A DNA stretch of 64,000 nucleotides from positions 3,906,001-3,970,000 of the forward strand of contig NZ_CP047027.1 in assembly GCF_009797025.1 (NCBI RefSeq), given 5' to 3'. Source of the DNA: Cellulophaga sp. L1A9 (GTDB lineage: Bacteria > Bacteroidota > Bacteroidia > Flavobacteriales > Flavobacteriaceae). Each line of letters begins with the position of its first letter. Position 1 is the stretch's first letter. Position numbers and translations under genes: made by a program. Shown one piece after another: positions 1 through 8,227 of this stretch. The notes beneath the pieces were generated by a model, which saw nothing but the letters and a program-made list of their open reading frames with translations, had not been told where the DNA came from and searched no databases.

Positions 1-2
1 TT

Positions 3-86
3 ACAAAATACCGCAAAAAGATTTTTACAAATGTTGTGGCTAAAAACTTAATAGGAAAATTAAACGCAGCAGCGCGTTTAGGGTAA
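3..86 (+). CDS. 3' end of an unidentified gene entering from the left edge
   Basis: The third forward frame is open from the window edge to a TAA at 84-86 and gives 27 residues ending in KLNAAARLG, a basic helical-looking tail. The other two forward frames stop earlier. It converges with the YqgE gene on the opposite strand, which is a normal arrangement. Too little is visible to name the family; it may also be chance open frame. Positions 87-162, between it and the YqgE stop, hold nothing I recognise. Confidence 0.3.
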   Translation, partial: TKYRKKIFTNVVAKNLIGKLNAAARLG

Positions 87-162
87 TTTCAAAGAATAAA
101 GAATAGCATTACGTTCTTCAAATAACCTTGAAGGAAGTACATGCATTAATTATATCGGGTAT

Positions 163-723
163 TTAGTTTAAACTAGGGTTCTCAGGAGTGTTAGACCACA
201 AAAGGTAATCTCCACCCAAAGTTAACATATTTTCCTTCCAGAAGGCTCCAGGGGCTTTCTGAATGATGCTGCTTTCATACTTGTTAGGTAGTATTGCCCA
301 AGATTTTGAAGACAGTTCTTTATCTAACTGTAATGAGGACCATCCGGTATAGCCTAAGAAAAAACGAATATCTTCTTCAGATATCGCATTGGTATTGATA
401 AGACCTACAATACACTCAAAATCTCCGCCCCAATAGATGCCATCAGATATTTCTATACTATTGGCTATCAGTTCTGGTACTTTATGTATAAAATATAAAT
501 TATCCTGCTCTACAGGGCCTCCGTTAAATACTTTAAAGGGCACTTCTATTTCAGTAACCAAATCACTGATAGAGTAATCTAAAGGCTTATTTAAAATAAA
601 TCCTACAGATCCCTCTTCGCCATGTTCGGCGAGTAAAACAACAGATCTACTAAAGGAAACATCACCAGCCAACGCTGGTTCTGCAATTAAGAGCTTACCC
701 TTTTCAGGTTGAAGATGTATCAT
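163..723 (-). CDS. YqgE/AlgH family protein
   Basis: 186 residues, the usual length of the YqgE/AlgH family (DUF179). The N-terminal part carries the family pattern: KGKLLIAEPAL, then FSRSVVLLAEH with the GSVGFILNKPL motif around residues 40-48, and the FNGGPVEQ motif near residue 67. A later GYTGWSS motif near residue 125 and the WAILPN segment also fit. The biochemical role of the family is not established; it is a cytoplasmic single-domain fold. The gene lies downstream of the HU gene on the same strand but is separated from it by a hairpin terminator, so it probably has its own promoter in 724-782; I saw no clear consensus there. Confidence 0.9.
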   Translation of the reverse strand: MIHLQPEKGKLLIAEPALAGDVSFSRSVVLLAEHGEEGSVGFILNKPLDYSISDLVTEIEVPFKVFNGGPVEQDNLYFIHKVPELIANSIEISDGIYWGGDFECIVGLINTNAISEEDIRFFLGYTGWSSLQLDKELSSKSWAILPNKYESSIIQKAPGAFWKENMLTLGGDYLLWSNTPENPSLN

Positions 724-782
724 ATAGTCGTGGTTCGTTGTTCTAATGTAAGATTTTTTTTAGTTTCCTACAAAGTGTAGTA

Positions 783-816
783 TAAAAAAAAAGCACTTCT
801 TAAAAAGAAGTGCTTT
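783..816 (-). terminator. intrinsic terminator of the HU gene
   Basis: A 12-bp perfect stem (790-801 pairing with 805-816, arms AAAGCACTTCTT and its complement) with a 3-nt loop. Read on the minus strand it is followed by a run of T. It sits 22 bp past the HU stop codon. Confidence 0.85.
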
Positions 817-837
817 AATTATAGTACTAAAGTATTT

Positions 838-1110
838 TTAGTTTACTGCTTTCGCTAATTCAGCACCAGCTTTAAACTTAACAACGTTTTTAGCAGCGAT
901 TTTGATAGTTGCTCCAGTTTGAGGATTTCTACCATCTCTTGCTTCTCTTTTAGATACAGACCAAGATCCGAAACCTACTAAAGAAACTCTATCACCTTTT
1001 TTAAGAGAACCTTCAACATTTCCTAAAAAAGACTCTAAAGCTTTCTTTGCAGCTGCTTTCGTGATACCAGCATCTGCTGCCATTGCATCGATTAATTCTG
1101 TTTTGTTCAT
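838..1110 (-). CDS. hup: HU-family DNA-binding protein
   Basis: 90 residues, the canonical length of HU. It starts MNKTELIDAMA, has the alanine-rich helix AAKKALESF, and contains the signature GFGSWSVSKREARDGRNPQTG at about residues 46-66, including the arm proline in RNPQTG that intercalates in DNA. HU is a nucleoid-associated dimer that bends DNA. It is a monocistronic gene with a strong consensus promoter upstream (1152-1181) and a strong terminator downstream. The upstream AAA-recQ-fmt operon runs in the same direction but ends 172 bp earlier. Confidence 0.97.
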   Translation of the reverse strand: MNKTELIDAMAADAGITKAAAKKALESFLGNVEGSLKKGDRVSLVGFGSWSVSKREARDGRNPQTGATIKIAAKNVVKFKAGAELAKAVN

Positions 1111-1151
1111 AATTTTAATAATTAATTGTTGTTAAAATTTCTATACCCTAA

Positions 1152-1181
1152 CAAATTTATAAGTAAAAGTGGTTAACGCAA
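1152..1181 (-). promoter_or_regulatory. consensus Bacteroidota promoter of the HU gene
   Basis: On the minus strand the sequence reads TTG (1179-1181), 19 nt, then TAAATTTG (1152-1159). This matches the flavobacterial vegetative consensus TTG-N17-23-TANNTTTG exactly. The predicted transcript start leaves a leader of about 35-40 nt before the HU ATG at 1110, long enough for translational control. Confidence 0.75.
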
Positions 1182-1282
1182 GTAAAACAAGGGGAAATCA
1201 GTGTTTTTGTTAATAACTCTAACAGTTTGTTGATAAAGTAGGCTATTTTTTACACTTCATCGAGACTAGTGATAGCAAGGGC

Positions 1283-2230
1283 TTAGCCCACATATGCTTT
1301 TTCATTCAATTTTAAGCCATTTAATACCTCATGGGTTTTCATTTTTCTCTTTCCTGGTAACTGTATTTCTAAGAGCTCAATAAAACCACCTGCTACCGCA
1401 ATTTTCATTGTCTTTTTATCAAAAACAATTGATTTAGGTTTTAGATCATGTGCCTCCTTTACTAGTGTGGCATCGTAAATTTTCAGAAATAGTTTGTCAT
1501 CACCATTATATAAGGTAGTCCATGCTGCCGGATACGGACTAAGACCTCTAATGTGGTTGTATATTTTATCAATAGTTGTATCCCAATTAATCTCACAAGT
1601 GTCCTTATGTATTTTATAAGCTACTTTTTCAATAGGAGTAGTGGGTTGTTTTTTAGGACTTACAGTGCCAGCCTCAATTGCTTTCACTGTCTCCACAACT
1701 ACACCAGCGCCCAGGCTCATTAGTTTATCATGCAAACTTCCTGCGTTGTCTTCTGGAGTAATGGCTATTTCAGATTGTAAGAGTATTTCTCCTGTATCGA
1801 TTTTATCATCTATAAAAAAGGTGGTCACTCCTGTTTTTGTTTCACCATTAATAATAGCCCAATTAATAGGCGCTGCACCACGGTAATCGGGTAGGAGAGA
1901 GGCGTGCAGGTTAAATGTACCCAATGCCGGTATTTCCCAGACCACTTTTGGTAACATTCTAAAAGCAACTATAATTTGCAAGTTTGGTTTTAAGCTTTTT
2001 AATTCGTCAAGAAATTCCTCACTCTTTAAATTGGTGGGCTGCATTACCTTTAGGTTATGTTCAATAGCATATTTTTTTACAGCAGATTCGTTTAGTTTTC
2101 TACCACGACCTGCTGGTTTATCTGGAGCAGTAATTACTCCTACTATGTCATATGAATTTTGCACTAAGGTATCTAGTATCCCTACTGCAAAATCTGGGGT
2201 TCCCATAAATACTATTCGTAGTTTACTCAT
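1283..2230 (-). CDS. fmt: methionyl-tRNA formyltransferase
   Basis: 315 residues, the normal length. It formylates Met-tRNAi using 10-formyl-tetrahydrofolate. The N-terminal Rossmann-type domain starts RIVFMGTPDFAV; the catalytic region shows FNLHASLLPDYRGAAPINWAI (about residues 105-125) with the catalytic Asn-His pair and the SLLPxYRG loop; the DTGEI segment follows. The C-terminal domain has the KQPTTP and INWD motifs. The ATG at 2228-2230 overlaps the recQ stop by 4 nt (ATGA), so it is translationally coupled as the last gene of the AAA-recQ-fmt operon. Confidence 0.97.
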   Translation of the reverse strand: MSKLRIVFMGTPDFAVGILDTLVQNSYDIVGVITAPDKPAGRGRKLNESAVKKYAIEHNLKVMQPTNLKSEEFLDELKSLKPNLQIIVAFRMLPKVVWEIPALGTFNLHASLLPDYRGAAPINWAIINGETKTGVTTFFIDDKIDTGEILLQSEIAITPEDNAGSLHDKLMSLGAGVVVETVKAIEAGTVSPKKQPTTPIEKVAYKIHKDTCEINWDTTIDKIYNHIRGLSPYPAAWTTLYNGDDKLFLKIYDATLVKEAHDLKPKSIVFDKKTMKIAVAGGFIELLEIQLPGKRKMKTHEVLNGLKLNEKAYVG

Positions 2231-4128
2231 GCTTTTGCTATTTTGTATTCGTTTTTCACGGTTATTTCTATTATTTCATCCTCTAAAAGTGCTTGTATTG
2301 CACTAAAGATGGCTTCCTCTTTATATAAGACGGTTTTAATAATTTCTCTTGATGTTAAAGGTTTTAGCTGTAATTGCATTAAAATTGCTTCTTTAGTCAA
2401 TGCAATAATTTCTACTGCTATAGGTGGCGTTTTTAAACAAACATCACAACGGCCACAGGCCTTTTTTGTTTCTCCAAAGTAGGCTAGTAGCTGTACGCTT
2501 CTACAAACAGTATCATTCTTTAGGTACTGAAGAACAGCTTCTATGTTTTTAGTTTTCTGGGCGGTTAACAATTCTACTTTTTTGGCAAAAAGATTAATCG
2601 TTCTATCATCTTCCCTTGGTACAAGAAACAATACTTCTATATCATTATGTTGCGCGGTATAGTTTATAATTTCATCTTTTTTTAATTGCTCTAATACTTT
2701 TACAACTTCTTTTTCACTAATGCCTGATTTTTTAGCAATGGCATACGTATTTATCTTCGTGTCGTATTCAAAAATACCGCCATAGGTTCTAAGAATAATT
2801 TGAATCACAGGCGCTATTTTACCATAAGTGTCTATATAATCGAAAATATGATTTTTAGGAGCGATAAATTGGATGCTTGTTTTCTTTGAGAATGATTCTG
2901 ACAATGCTATAACCGAATTTTGGTCCAGAATACGCAAGGCATTATAGGTAAGAAAAGAATTTAAAGCATAGGTAGCGCAAAAAGCATTGAAATTTAATTG
3001 ATAGGTTTCTGTGGTGCTTTCTCCAAAAGAAATCTGAAAATAATTATTTAGTTTATTATAAAGCGTTTTTAAATAAGGAACCGTTGGCAAACCACTTAAA
3101 AATTGTCTTTTTACATGTATTTCATCAGCTTTATTAATGAGCACTGTGGCTGTTGCGGGACTGCCGTTTCTACCACCTCTTCCAGCCTCTTGAAAGTAAT
3201 TTTCTATACTATCTGGAATTTGATAATGGATAACCGTACTAACATCTGGTTTGTCAATCCCCATTCCAAAGGCATTCGTAGCCACCATGATTTGTACCTT
3301 GTCTTTTAACCATAAGGTTAAACGTTCTCCTTTTAGTTCTTTGGAAAGTCCGCCATGATAAAAAGTAGCACTAATCTTTTCGGCCACTAAATAATTTGCT
3401 AATTCATTGGCTAATTTTCTCGTACGCACATAGACAATGCCGCTTTGAGTACTATTGCGCAGTGTTTCTTTCAGCTGGTAATTTTTGTCTTCATCCCACC
3501 TAACATTAAAAGTAATATTATCTCTTGCAAATGAGGTTTTCTTTATTAACGGATTATTTAAGTGTAGATTTTCTACAATATCTTTAGCAACAATAGGTGT
3601 GGCTGTTGCCGTTAATGCAATGATTGGAGCGTCCGGTGCTAAATCTCTGAGTATACTGCACGTAAGATAAGAGGGCCTAAAATCATTTCCCCATTGAGAG
3701 ATACAGTGTGCCTCATCTATGGCAATAAGGTTTACATTCATTTGCTGAATGCGTTCCTTAATTAAATCTTGTTGTAAACGCTCAGGAGAAAGGTATAGGA
3801 ATTTATAATTGCCATAAAGACAATTATCAAGCAGATCTACGACTTCATTTTGAGAGATACCCCCCGTTAAAGCAATTGCCTTTATGTTTTTACTTTTAAG
3901 GGTATCAACTTGATTTTTTATAAGGGCGATTAAAGGCGAAACCACAATGCAAATTCCGTCATTTACCAAAGCAGGAACTTGGAAGCAGAGTGATTTGCCA
4001 CCGCCAGTAGGTAGTAAAGCTAATACATCTTTTTTGTCTAAAATGGAAGAAATAATTTCTTCTTGAGATTCTTTAAACTCAGAAAAACCCCAATACTTTT
4101 TTAAAATGTCTTTTGGGCTTAGCTGCAC
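2227..4128 (-). CDS. recQ: RecQ-family ATP-dependent DNA helicase
   Basis: 633 residues. Helicase core: Walker A LPTGGGKSLCFQ near residue 40, DEAH box near residue 138, motif III ALTATAT, motif V/VI with ATNAFGMGIDKPDV and HYQIPDSIENYFQEAGRGGRNG. The C-terminal zinc-binding Cys cluster is present (AYFGE..CGRCDVC, around residues 540-565). The HRDC domain appears to be absent, replaced by a short helical tail, as in the shorter Bacteroidota RecQ form. The start is GTG (4126-4128), which overlaps the stop of the upstream kinase gene by one base (TAGTG). The stop overlaps fmt. It acts in DNA recombination and repair. Confidence 0.95.
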   Translation of the reverse strand: MQLSPKDILKKYWGFSEFKESQEEIISSILDKKDVLALLPTGGGKSLCFQVPALVNDGICIVVSPLIALIKNQVDTLKSKNIKAIALTGGISQNEVVDLLDNCLYGNYKFLYLSPERLQQDLIKERIQQMNVNLIAIDEAHCISQWGNDFRPSYLTCSILRDLAPDAPIIALTATATPIVAKDIVENLHLNNPLIKKTSFARDNITFNVRWDEDKNYQLKETLRNSTQSGIVYVRTRKLANELANYLVAEKISATFYHGGLSKELKGERLTLWLKDKVQIMVATNAFGMGIDKPDVSTVIHYQIPDSIENYFQEAGRGGRNGSPATATVLINKADEIHVKRQFLSGLPTVPYLKTLYNKLNNYFQISFGESTTETYQLNFNAFCATYALNSFLTYNALRILDQNSVIALSESFSKKTSIQFIAPKNHIFDYIDTYGKIAPVIQIILRTYGGIFEYDTKINTYAIAKKSGISEKEVVKVLEQLKKDEIINYTAQHNDIEVLFLVPREDDRTINLFAKKVELLTAQKTKNIEAVLQYLKNDTVCRSVQLLAYFGETKKACGRCDVCLKTPPIAVEIIALTKEAILMQLQLKPLTSREIIKTVLYKEEAIFSAIQALLEDEIIEITVKNEYKIAKA

Positions 4129-4670
4129 TACTTCAAATTTAATTGGTCTAAAATAAAAGCTATTCGTTTTTCTACGGATACTTTAGGTACTTCAATAACG
4201 TCATAACCAAAGCTCTTGTAGGCTTCTTCTAAAGCATCATGAATCTGCATGGCTTCTTCAAAATTCTCAAAGCGTTCATTGTCTGAAGTGTGTATTTCTT
4301 TCCAAGGAGGAAGTAAAAATATAGCATCATACTGGTGCGCTGCACAGATTTCTGAAAATGTTTTTGGGTATTCCGTGCCAAAACAGTCTAAATACGCAAC
4401 AACATCTGGCAATCCTCTATCAAAAAAAACCAAGGGATCTGTAAGAGATTCGGAGTCTTTAAATTGCGATCGTCTACCTTCTAGTATACGCTGACTAAAC
4501 AATAAAGGATCTGTTAAAAATAACTGTTCTATGCCTTCTTCTCGTGCTTGCAAGGTTATTTCTCTAGAAATTTCATGGAAGCATTTAAACCCAGCTTTTT
4601 CAATTCCGTTTACCACAGAAGTCTTTCCTGTACTTGGTCCGCCTGCAATAACAATTTTCTTTGTGCTCAA
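4128..4670 (-). CDS. AAA-family ATPase / NadR-like P-loop kinase
   Basis: 180 residues, a single P-loop domain. Walker A is GGPSTGKTS at residues 10-18, and FFDRGLPD around residue 83 is a Walker B-like or DR motif as in the AAA_28 / NadR-kinase-like group. Substrate unknown; this family is often annotated only as ATPase. First gene of a three-gene operon with recQ (1-nt overlap) and fmt (4-nt overlap). Upstream, CAAAAGTA at 4690-4697 is a possible -7 box (TACTTTTG on this strand), with no good -33 element at the right distance. Confidence 0.85.
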   Translation of the reverse strand: MSTKKIVIAGGPSTGKTSVVNGIEKAGFKCFHEISREITLQAREEGIEQLFLTDPLLFSQRILEGRRSQFKDSESLTDPLVFFDRGLPDVVAYLDCFGTEYPKTFSEICAAHQYDAIFLLPPWKEIHTSDNERFENFEEAMQIHDALEEAYKSFGYDVIEVPKVSVEKRIAFILDQLNLK

Positions 4671-4838
4671 TACATTTTTTTTAGAAGCACAAAAGTAATG
4701 AAATGATGTAGTATTGCCACATCAGCTAAAAATGTTTCCTCTTAGAGGGGTTTGTACCTATGAATGGTCCTGTTTTTAATTTTTTTCACCAAAGGGCAAT
4801 TGTTAACTCCACAATTTAATTAATCAAAAAAATCAGAT

Positions 4839-4846
4839 TATCTTTG
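4839..4846 (+). promoter_or_regulatory. probable -7 element of the DUF493 gene
   Basis: TATCTTTG matches the TANNTTTG consensus exactly and lies 13 nt before the ATG, giving a very short leader. No TTG is found 17-23 nt upstream, so the -33 half is weak or different. Confidence 0.45.
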
Positions 4847-4859
4847 TAAAAAGACTTTT

Positions 4860-5147
4860 ATGGATTCAAATAAAGAAAAAGAGTTTTACGACACGCTTAA
4901 AGAACGTCTTGAGAAAACAAGTACCTTTCCCACGACTTATTTGTATAAGTTTATAGTACCTACTGCAGGAACGGGAGTAAAAGAAATTGAAAGTGCCTTT
5001 GATGATACAGAGGCTATTGTAATCAACAAATTGTCTAAAAACGGAAAATTTACAAGTGTTTCTATTAGTTTACCTTTAGATTCTGCCGATGCCATTATAG
5101 CTTATTACAAAAAGGTTGCTACTGTTGAAGGTTTAATATCTTTATAA
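4860..5147 (+). CDS. DUF493 family protein
   Basis: 95 residues. The pattern fits the small alpha/beta DUF493 (YbeD-like) fold: FYDTLKERLEK, FPTTYLYKFIVP around residues 19-30, and KFTSVSISLPLDSADAIIAYYKKVATVEGLISL at the C-terminus, ending in the family's short beta strand. Members are proposed regulatory or binding proteins without known enzymatic role. It stands alone and is separated by 87 nt from the DUF4290-murA pair that follows on the same strand; read-through is possible because no terminator is visible. Confidence 0.88.
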   Translation: MDSNKEKEFYDTLKERLEKTSTFPTTYLYKFIVPTAGTGVKEIESAFDDTEAIVINKLSKNGKFTSVSISLPLDSADAIIAYYKKVATVEGLISL

Positions 5148-5234
5148 TCTTAGCATATCTAACAGAATTTTGTTATTTTGCGTGCTTTAAGAGCATACTT
5201 TCCTCTTTATAATTATTAAGAAAAACTTTTCAAT

Positions 5235-5909
5235 TTGAATTTAGCTAATAACGAAGTATTCAATCTAGAGTACAACACGGAGCGTCCACAGCTTATTATT
5301 CCTGAATACGGACGTCATTTCCAGAAAATGGTAGACTATGCTATGAGCATAGAAAATGATGAGGAACGTAATAAAGTTGCACAATCTATTATAAGTGTGA
5401 TGGGTAATTTACAGCCTCATTTTAGAGATGTTCCAGATTTTCAACATAAATTATGGGATCAGCTTTTTATTATGTCTGATTTTAAGTTGAAAGTAGATTC
5501 ACCGTATCCAATTACTACAAAAGAAATGCTTTTGGAACGTCCAGAGCCTTTAGGATATCCTCAAAATTATCCTAAATATCGTTTCTACGGAAACAATATC
5601 AAGCAAATGATTGATGTGGCTATGTCTTGGGAAAAAGGAGACAAGCGCGATGGTCTTGAGTATGCCATTGCCAACCACATGAAAAAATGCTACCTGAACT
5701 GGAATAAAGATACCGTAGAAGATAAGATTATTTTTAAGCATTTACATGAGTTGAGTGACGGTGAGATAGATTTAGCTGTAGAAGGAGAACACCTTACCGA
5801 TAGCGGACAATTCTTAAAAAATAGACCGGCGAAACAAAACTCGAATCGCTCGAATAATAAAAAGAACACAAATAATAGAAATACTAATCGCGGTAAAAAA
5901 CGCTATTAA
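5235..5909 (+). CDS. DUF4290 domain-containing protein
   Basis: 224 residues. Residues 8-180 fit DUF4290, a helical domain characteristic of Bacteroidota (LEYNTERPQLIIPEYGRHFQKMVDYA near the start, then DFKLKVDSPYPIPT-like and YPKYRFYGNNIKQMIDVA). The last 35 residues are a low-complexity tail rich in Asn, Arg and Lys (NRSNNKKNTNNRNTNRGKKRY type), suggesting nucleic-acid contact; this is inference. The start is TTG at 5235; no ATG fits nearby and the family normally begins close to this point. It lies 16 bp upstream of murA, so the two are almost certainly co-transcribed. Confidence 0.87.
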   Translation: MNLANNEVFNLEYNTERPQLIIPEYGRHFQKMVDYAMSIENDEERNKVAQSIISVMGNLQPHFRDVPDFQHKLWDQLFIMSDFKLKVDSPYPITTKEMLLERPEPLGYPQNYPKYRFYGNNIKQMIDVAMSWEKGDKRDGLEYAIANHMKKCYLNWNKDTVEDKIIFKHLHELSDGEIDLAVEGEHLTDSGQFLKNRPAKQNSNRSNNKKNTNNRNTNRGKKRY

Positions 5910-5925
5910 TACTAGTTTACATTAA

Positions 5926-7236
5926 ATGGGAACATTTAAAATAGAAGGCGGTCATCAACTTCATGGTGAAATTACACCGCAAGGTGCAAAAAACGAAGCA
6001 CTACAAATACTATGTGCAGTATTATTAACAGCAGAACCTGTTATTATTCATAATATTCCAGATATTATTGATGTTAATAAACTGATTGCTTTATTAGAAG
6101 ATTTGGGTGTGAAAATCCAAAAAAAAGGAAAAGGATCTTACAGCTTTGTAGCCGATGATGTTAATCTAGATTACTTACAATCAGACCAATTTAAACAAGA
6201 CGGACGTGGATTACGTGGTTCTATCATGTTAGTTGGGCCTTTATTAGCGCGTTTTGGAAAAGGATATATTCCTAAACCAGGAGGAGATAAGATTGGAAGA
6301 AGAAGATTAGATACACATTTTGAAGGTTTTATAAACCTAGGTGCGAAGTTCCGTTATAACAAAGAAGAGCATTTTTACGGTGTAGAAGCTAAAAAACTAA
6401 AAGGTACGTATATGCTTTTAGATGAAGCATCTGTGACGGGTACGGCTAATATTGTTATGGCAGCGGTACTTGCAGAAGGCACCACTACTATTTACAATGC
6501 AGCTTGTGAGCCTTATTTGCAGCAGTTATGTAAAATGCTGAACCGTATGGGAGCTAAAATTAGCGGTGTAGGTTCTAATTTATTAACCATTGAAGGTGTA
6601 GATAGTTTAGGAGGAACACAGCATACCATGCTTCCAGATATGATTGAGATTGGTAGTTGGATAGGTCTTGCGGCGATGACCAGAAGTGAGCTTACAATTA
6701 AAAATGTGAGTTGGGATGATTTAGGGCAAATACCAAGTGTCTTCCGTAAATTAGGAATTACGATTGAACGTAAAGACGATGATATTTACATTCCTGCACA
6801 TACCAATGGATACGAAATACAAAATTATATAGACGGTTCTATTTTAACAATAGCAGATGCCCCTTGGCCTGGATTAACTCCAGATTTATTGAGTATTATT
6901 TTAGTCGTAGCAACCCAAGCAAAAGGTGAAGTTTTAGTGCATCAGAAAATGTTTGAAAGCCGATTATTTTTTGTGGATAAATTGTTAGATATGGGCGCCA
7001 AGGTTATTCTTTGCGATCCGCATAGAGCAACCGTTATAGGACATAATTTTGAGTCTACATTGAAAGCAACGACTATGGTATCTCCAGATATTAGAGCAGG
7101 AGTTTCTTTATTAATTGCAGCATTATCTGCAAAAGGAACATCTACCATTCATAACATAGAACAAATAGATAGAGGTTACGAGAATATAGACGAGCGTTTA
7201 CGTGCTATTGGTGCAAAAATTACGCGAGTGTCTTAA
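5926..7236 (+). CDS. murA: UDP-N-acetylglucosamine 1-carboxyvinyltransferase
   Basis: 436 residues, full length. It transfers enolpyruvate from PEP to UDP-GlcNAc, the first committed step of peptidoglycan synthesis. Visible motifs: the N-terminal GAKNEAL segment (about 20-26) with the catalytic Lys22-Asn23 pair, GPLLARFGKG at 104-113, PGGDKIGRRRLDTH at 118-131, and the C-terminal DIRAGVSLLIAAL and ENIDERLRAIGA. The active-site cysteine found in most MurA proteins (Cys115 in E. coli) is aspartate here, D121 (codon 6286-6288). That variant is known to stay active and to resist fosfomycin in other bacteria. It is followed by a strong terminator. Confidence 0.97.
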   Translation: MGTFKIEGGHQLHGEITPQGAKNEALQILCAVLLTAEPVIIHNIPDIIDVNKLIALLEDLGVKIQKKGKGSYSFVADDVNLDYLQSDQFKQDGRGLRGSIMLVGPLLARFGKGYIPKPGGDKIGRRRLDTHFEGFINLGAKFRYNKEEHFYGVEAKKLKGTYMLLDEASVTGTANIVMAAVLAEGTTTIYNAACEPYLQQLCKMLNRMGAKISGVGSNLLTIEGVDSLGGTQHTMLPDMIEIGSWIGLAAMTRSELTIKNVSWDDLGQIPSVFRKLGITIERKDDDIYIPAHTNGYEIQNYIDGSILTIADAPWPGLTPDLLSIILVVATQAKGEVLVHQKMFESRLFFVDKLLDMGAKVILCDPHRATVIGHNFESTLKATTMVSPDIRAGVSLLIAALSAKGTSTIHNIEQIDRGYENIDERLRAIGAKITRVS

Positions 7237-7260
7237 TAAGTTAAACCCATAAATTATATC

Positions 7261-7292
7261 AAACCGCAACGTGAAAGCTTTGCGGTTTTTTT
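7261..7292 (+). terminator. intrinsic terminator of murA
   Basis: Stem arms AACCGCAA (7262-7269) and TTGCGGTT (7280-7287) around a 10-nt loop, followed by a T tract to 7292. It lies 24 bp after the murA stop and is nearly symmetrical, so it may also stop transcription from the convergent gene. Confidence 0.85.
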
Positions 7293-7303
7293 AGGTCTTG
7301 TTT

Positions 7304-8074
7304 TTACAAACGCTTTCTAATATGATTGAAGATGCCTCTAAGAATAAGGATGAGTATTTGCATCACAATTATCGCTACAAAAGCAACGCCAAATCCTACT
7401 ATAAACATGAGTCCGCTTATCACAATCCATCCAGAAGCTAGAAAAGCTATAAAAATTCCTATGACAGCAAGTATGGCTACCGTGATTGCAAAAGGAGTCA
7501 CCCATTTGTCTTCTGTATTGGTATAATTGGTCGTTTTTAATAAATACCCTTTTTTTCCTAAGCGGTTATCTACTTGAATAAATAAACTGTCGTTAGTTTC
7601 TGCGTCATTGGTCACATAGAATTCGCTTTCTTTGGTGAATACTACAGGAATAACATTGATAATATCTGCATTGTATTCTAGTTGTAGTTGCGCTATTTTT
7701 TTCTCGTCAGAATCATCTATTGTTTTTACCTCAATAGTTTCTACGGTATGTTGTTCTTTGTTAAGGGTGCCTACCTGGTGAAAAAGAGTAGCTATCTTAG
7801 ATGCGTCTTCTGTTTTATATTCGTAGTTAAACCCAGAAGAGATTTCGTCATTCAAGCTAGCAAAACTGCATCGAAAAAATGCATCACTATCTTTTTTTAG
7901 GTACCCAACTTTATCTTTTTCAAGATAAATTTCCATCCAATTCTGTTGGTTTCTTCTTTTTTCACGGTTGAATAAAATAAGTTCATCCGCGACTAATTCT
8001 TTTATAATTCTAGATTTAGATTCATGTTTGGCATAGACCTTTACAGGTTTTAAAATTCGTAGAAATTTATCCAT
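7304..8074 (-). CDS. hypothetical protein with two C-terminal membrane segments
   Basis: 256 residues, family not recognised. The first 65 residues (VKVYAKHESKSRIIKEL... WMEIYLEKDKVGYLKKDS) look like an SH3-like beta barrel of the kind found in bacterial SH3b domains. A middle soluble part follows, and residues about 195-250 contain two strongly hydrophobic stretches (PFAITVAILAVIGIFIAFLASGWIVISGLMFIVGFGVAFVAIIV region) that should span the inner membrane. There is no signal peptide, so the N-terminal domain is probably cytoplasmic. It converges with murA. It marks the left edge of the accessory segment. Confidence 0.75.
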   Translation of the reverse strand: MDKFLRILKPVKVYAKHESKSRIIKELVADELILFNREKRRNQQNWMEIYLEKDKVGYLKKDSDAFFRCSFASLNDEISSGFNYEYKTEDASKIATLFHQVGTLNKEQHTVETIEVKTIDDSDEKKIAQLQLEYNADIINVIPVVFTKESEFYVTNDAETNDSLFIQVDNRLGKKGYLLKTTNYTNTEDKWVTPFAITVAILAVIGIFIAFLASGWIVISGLMFIVGFGVAFVAIIVMQILILILRGIFNHIRKRL

Positions 8075-8227
8075 AATCGCAGGTTAGGTTGGCTTGATTT
8101 AGGAAGCTTACCCAATACTAACGCATGGAGAATAGGTTTAGTTATTTATTGAAACTGATAATTTGGTTTTTTTCGATGAATGGTAATAGGATTTTATAAA
8201 GCGATAGTGAAATAGGTATAAACCCTT

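Noticed and set aside
7304-8074. Linking this membrane protein to the nuclease-like gene as a two-gene defence system
   Set aside because: Same strand but 153 bp apart, without shared operator or motifs; its base composition is like the core genes.
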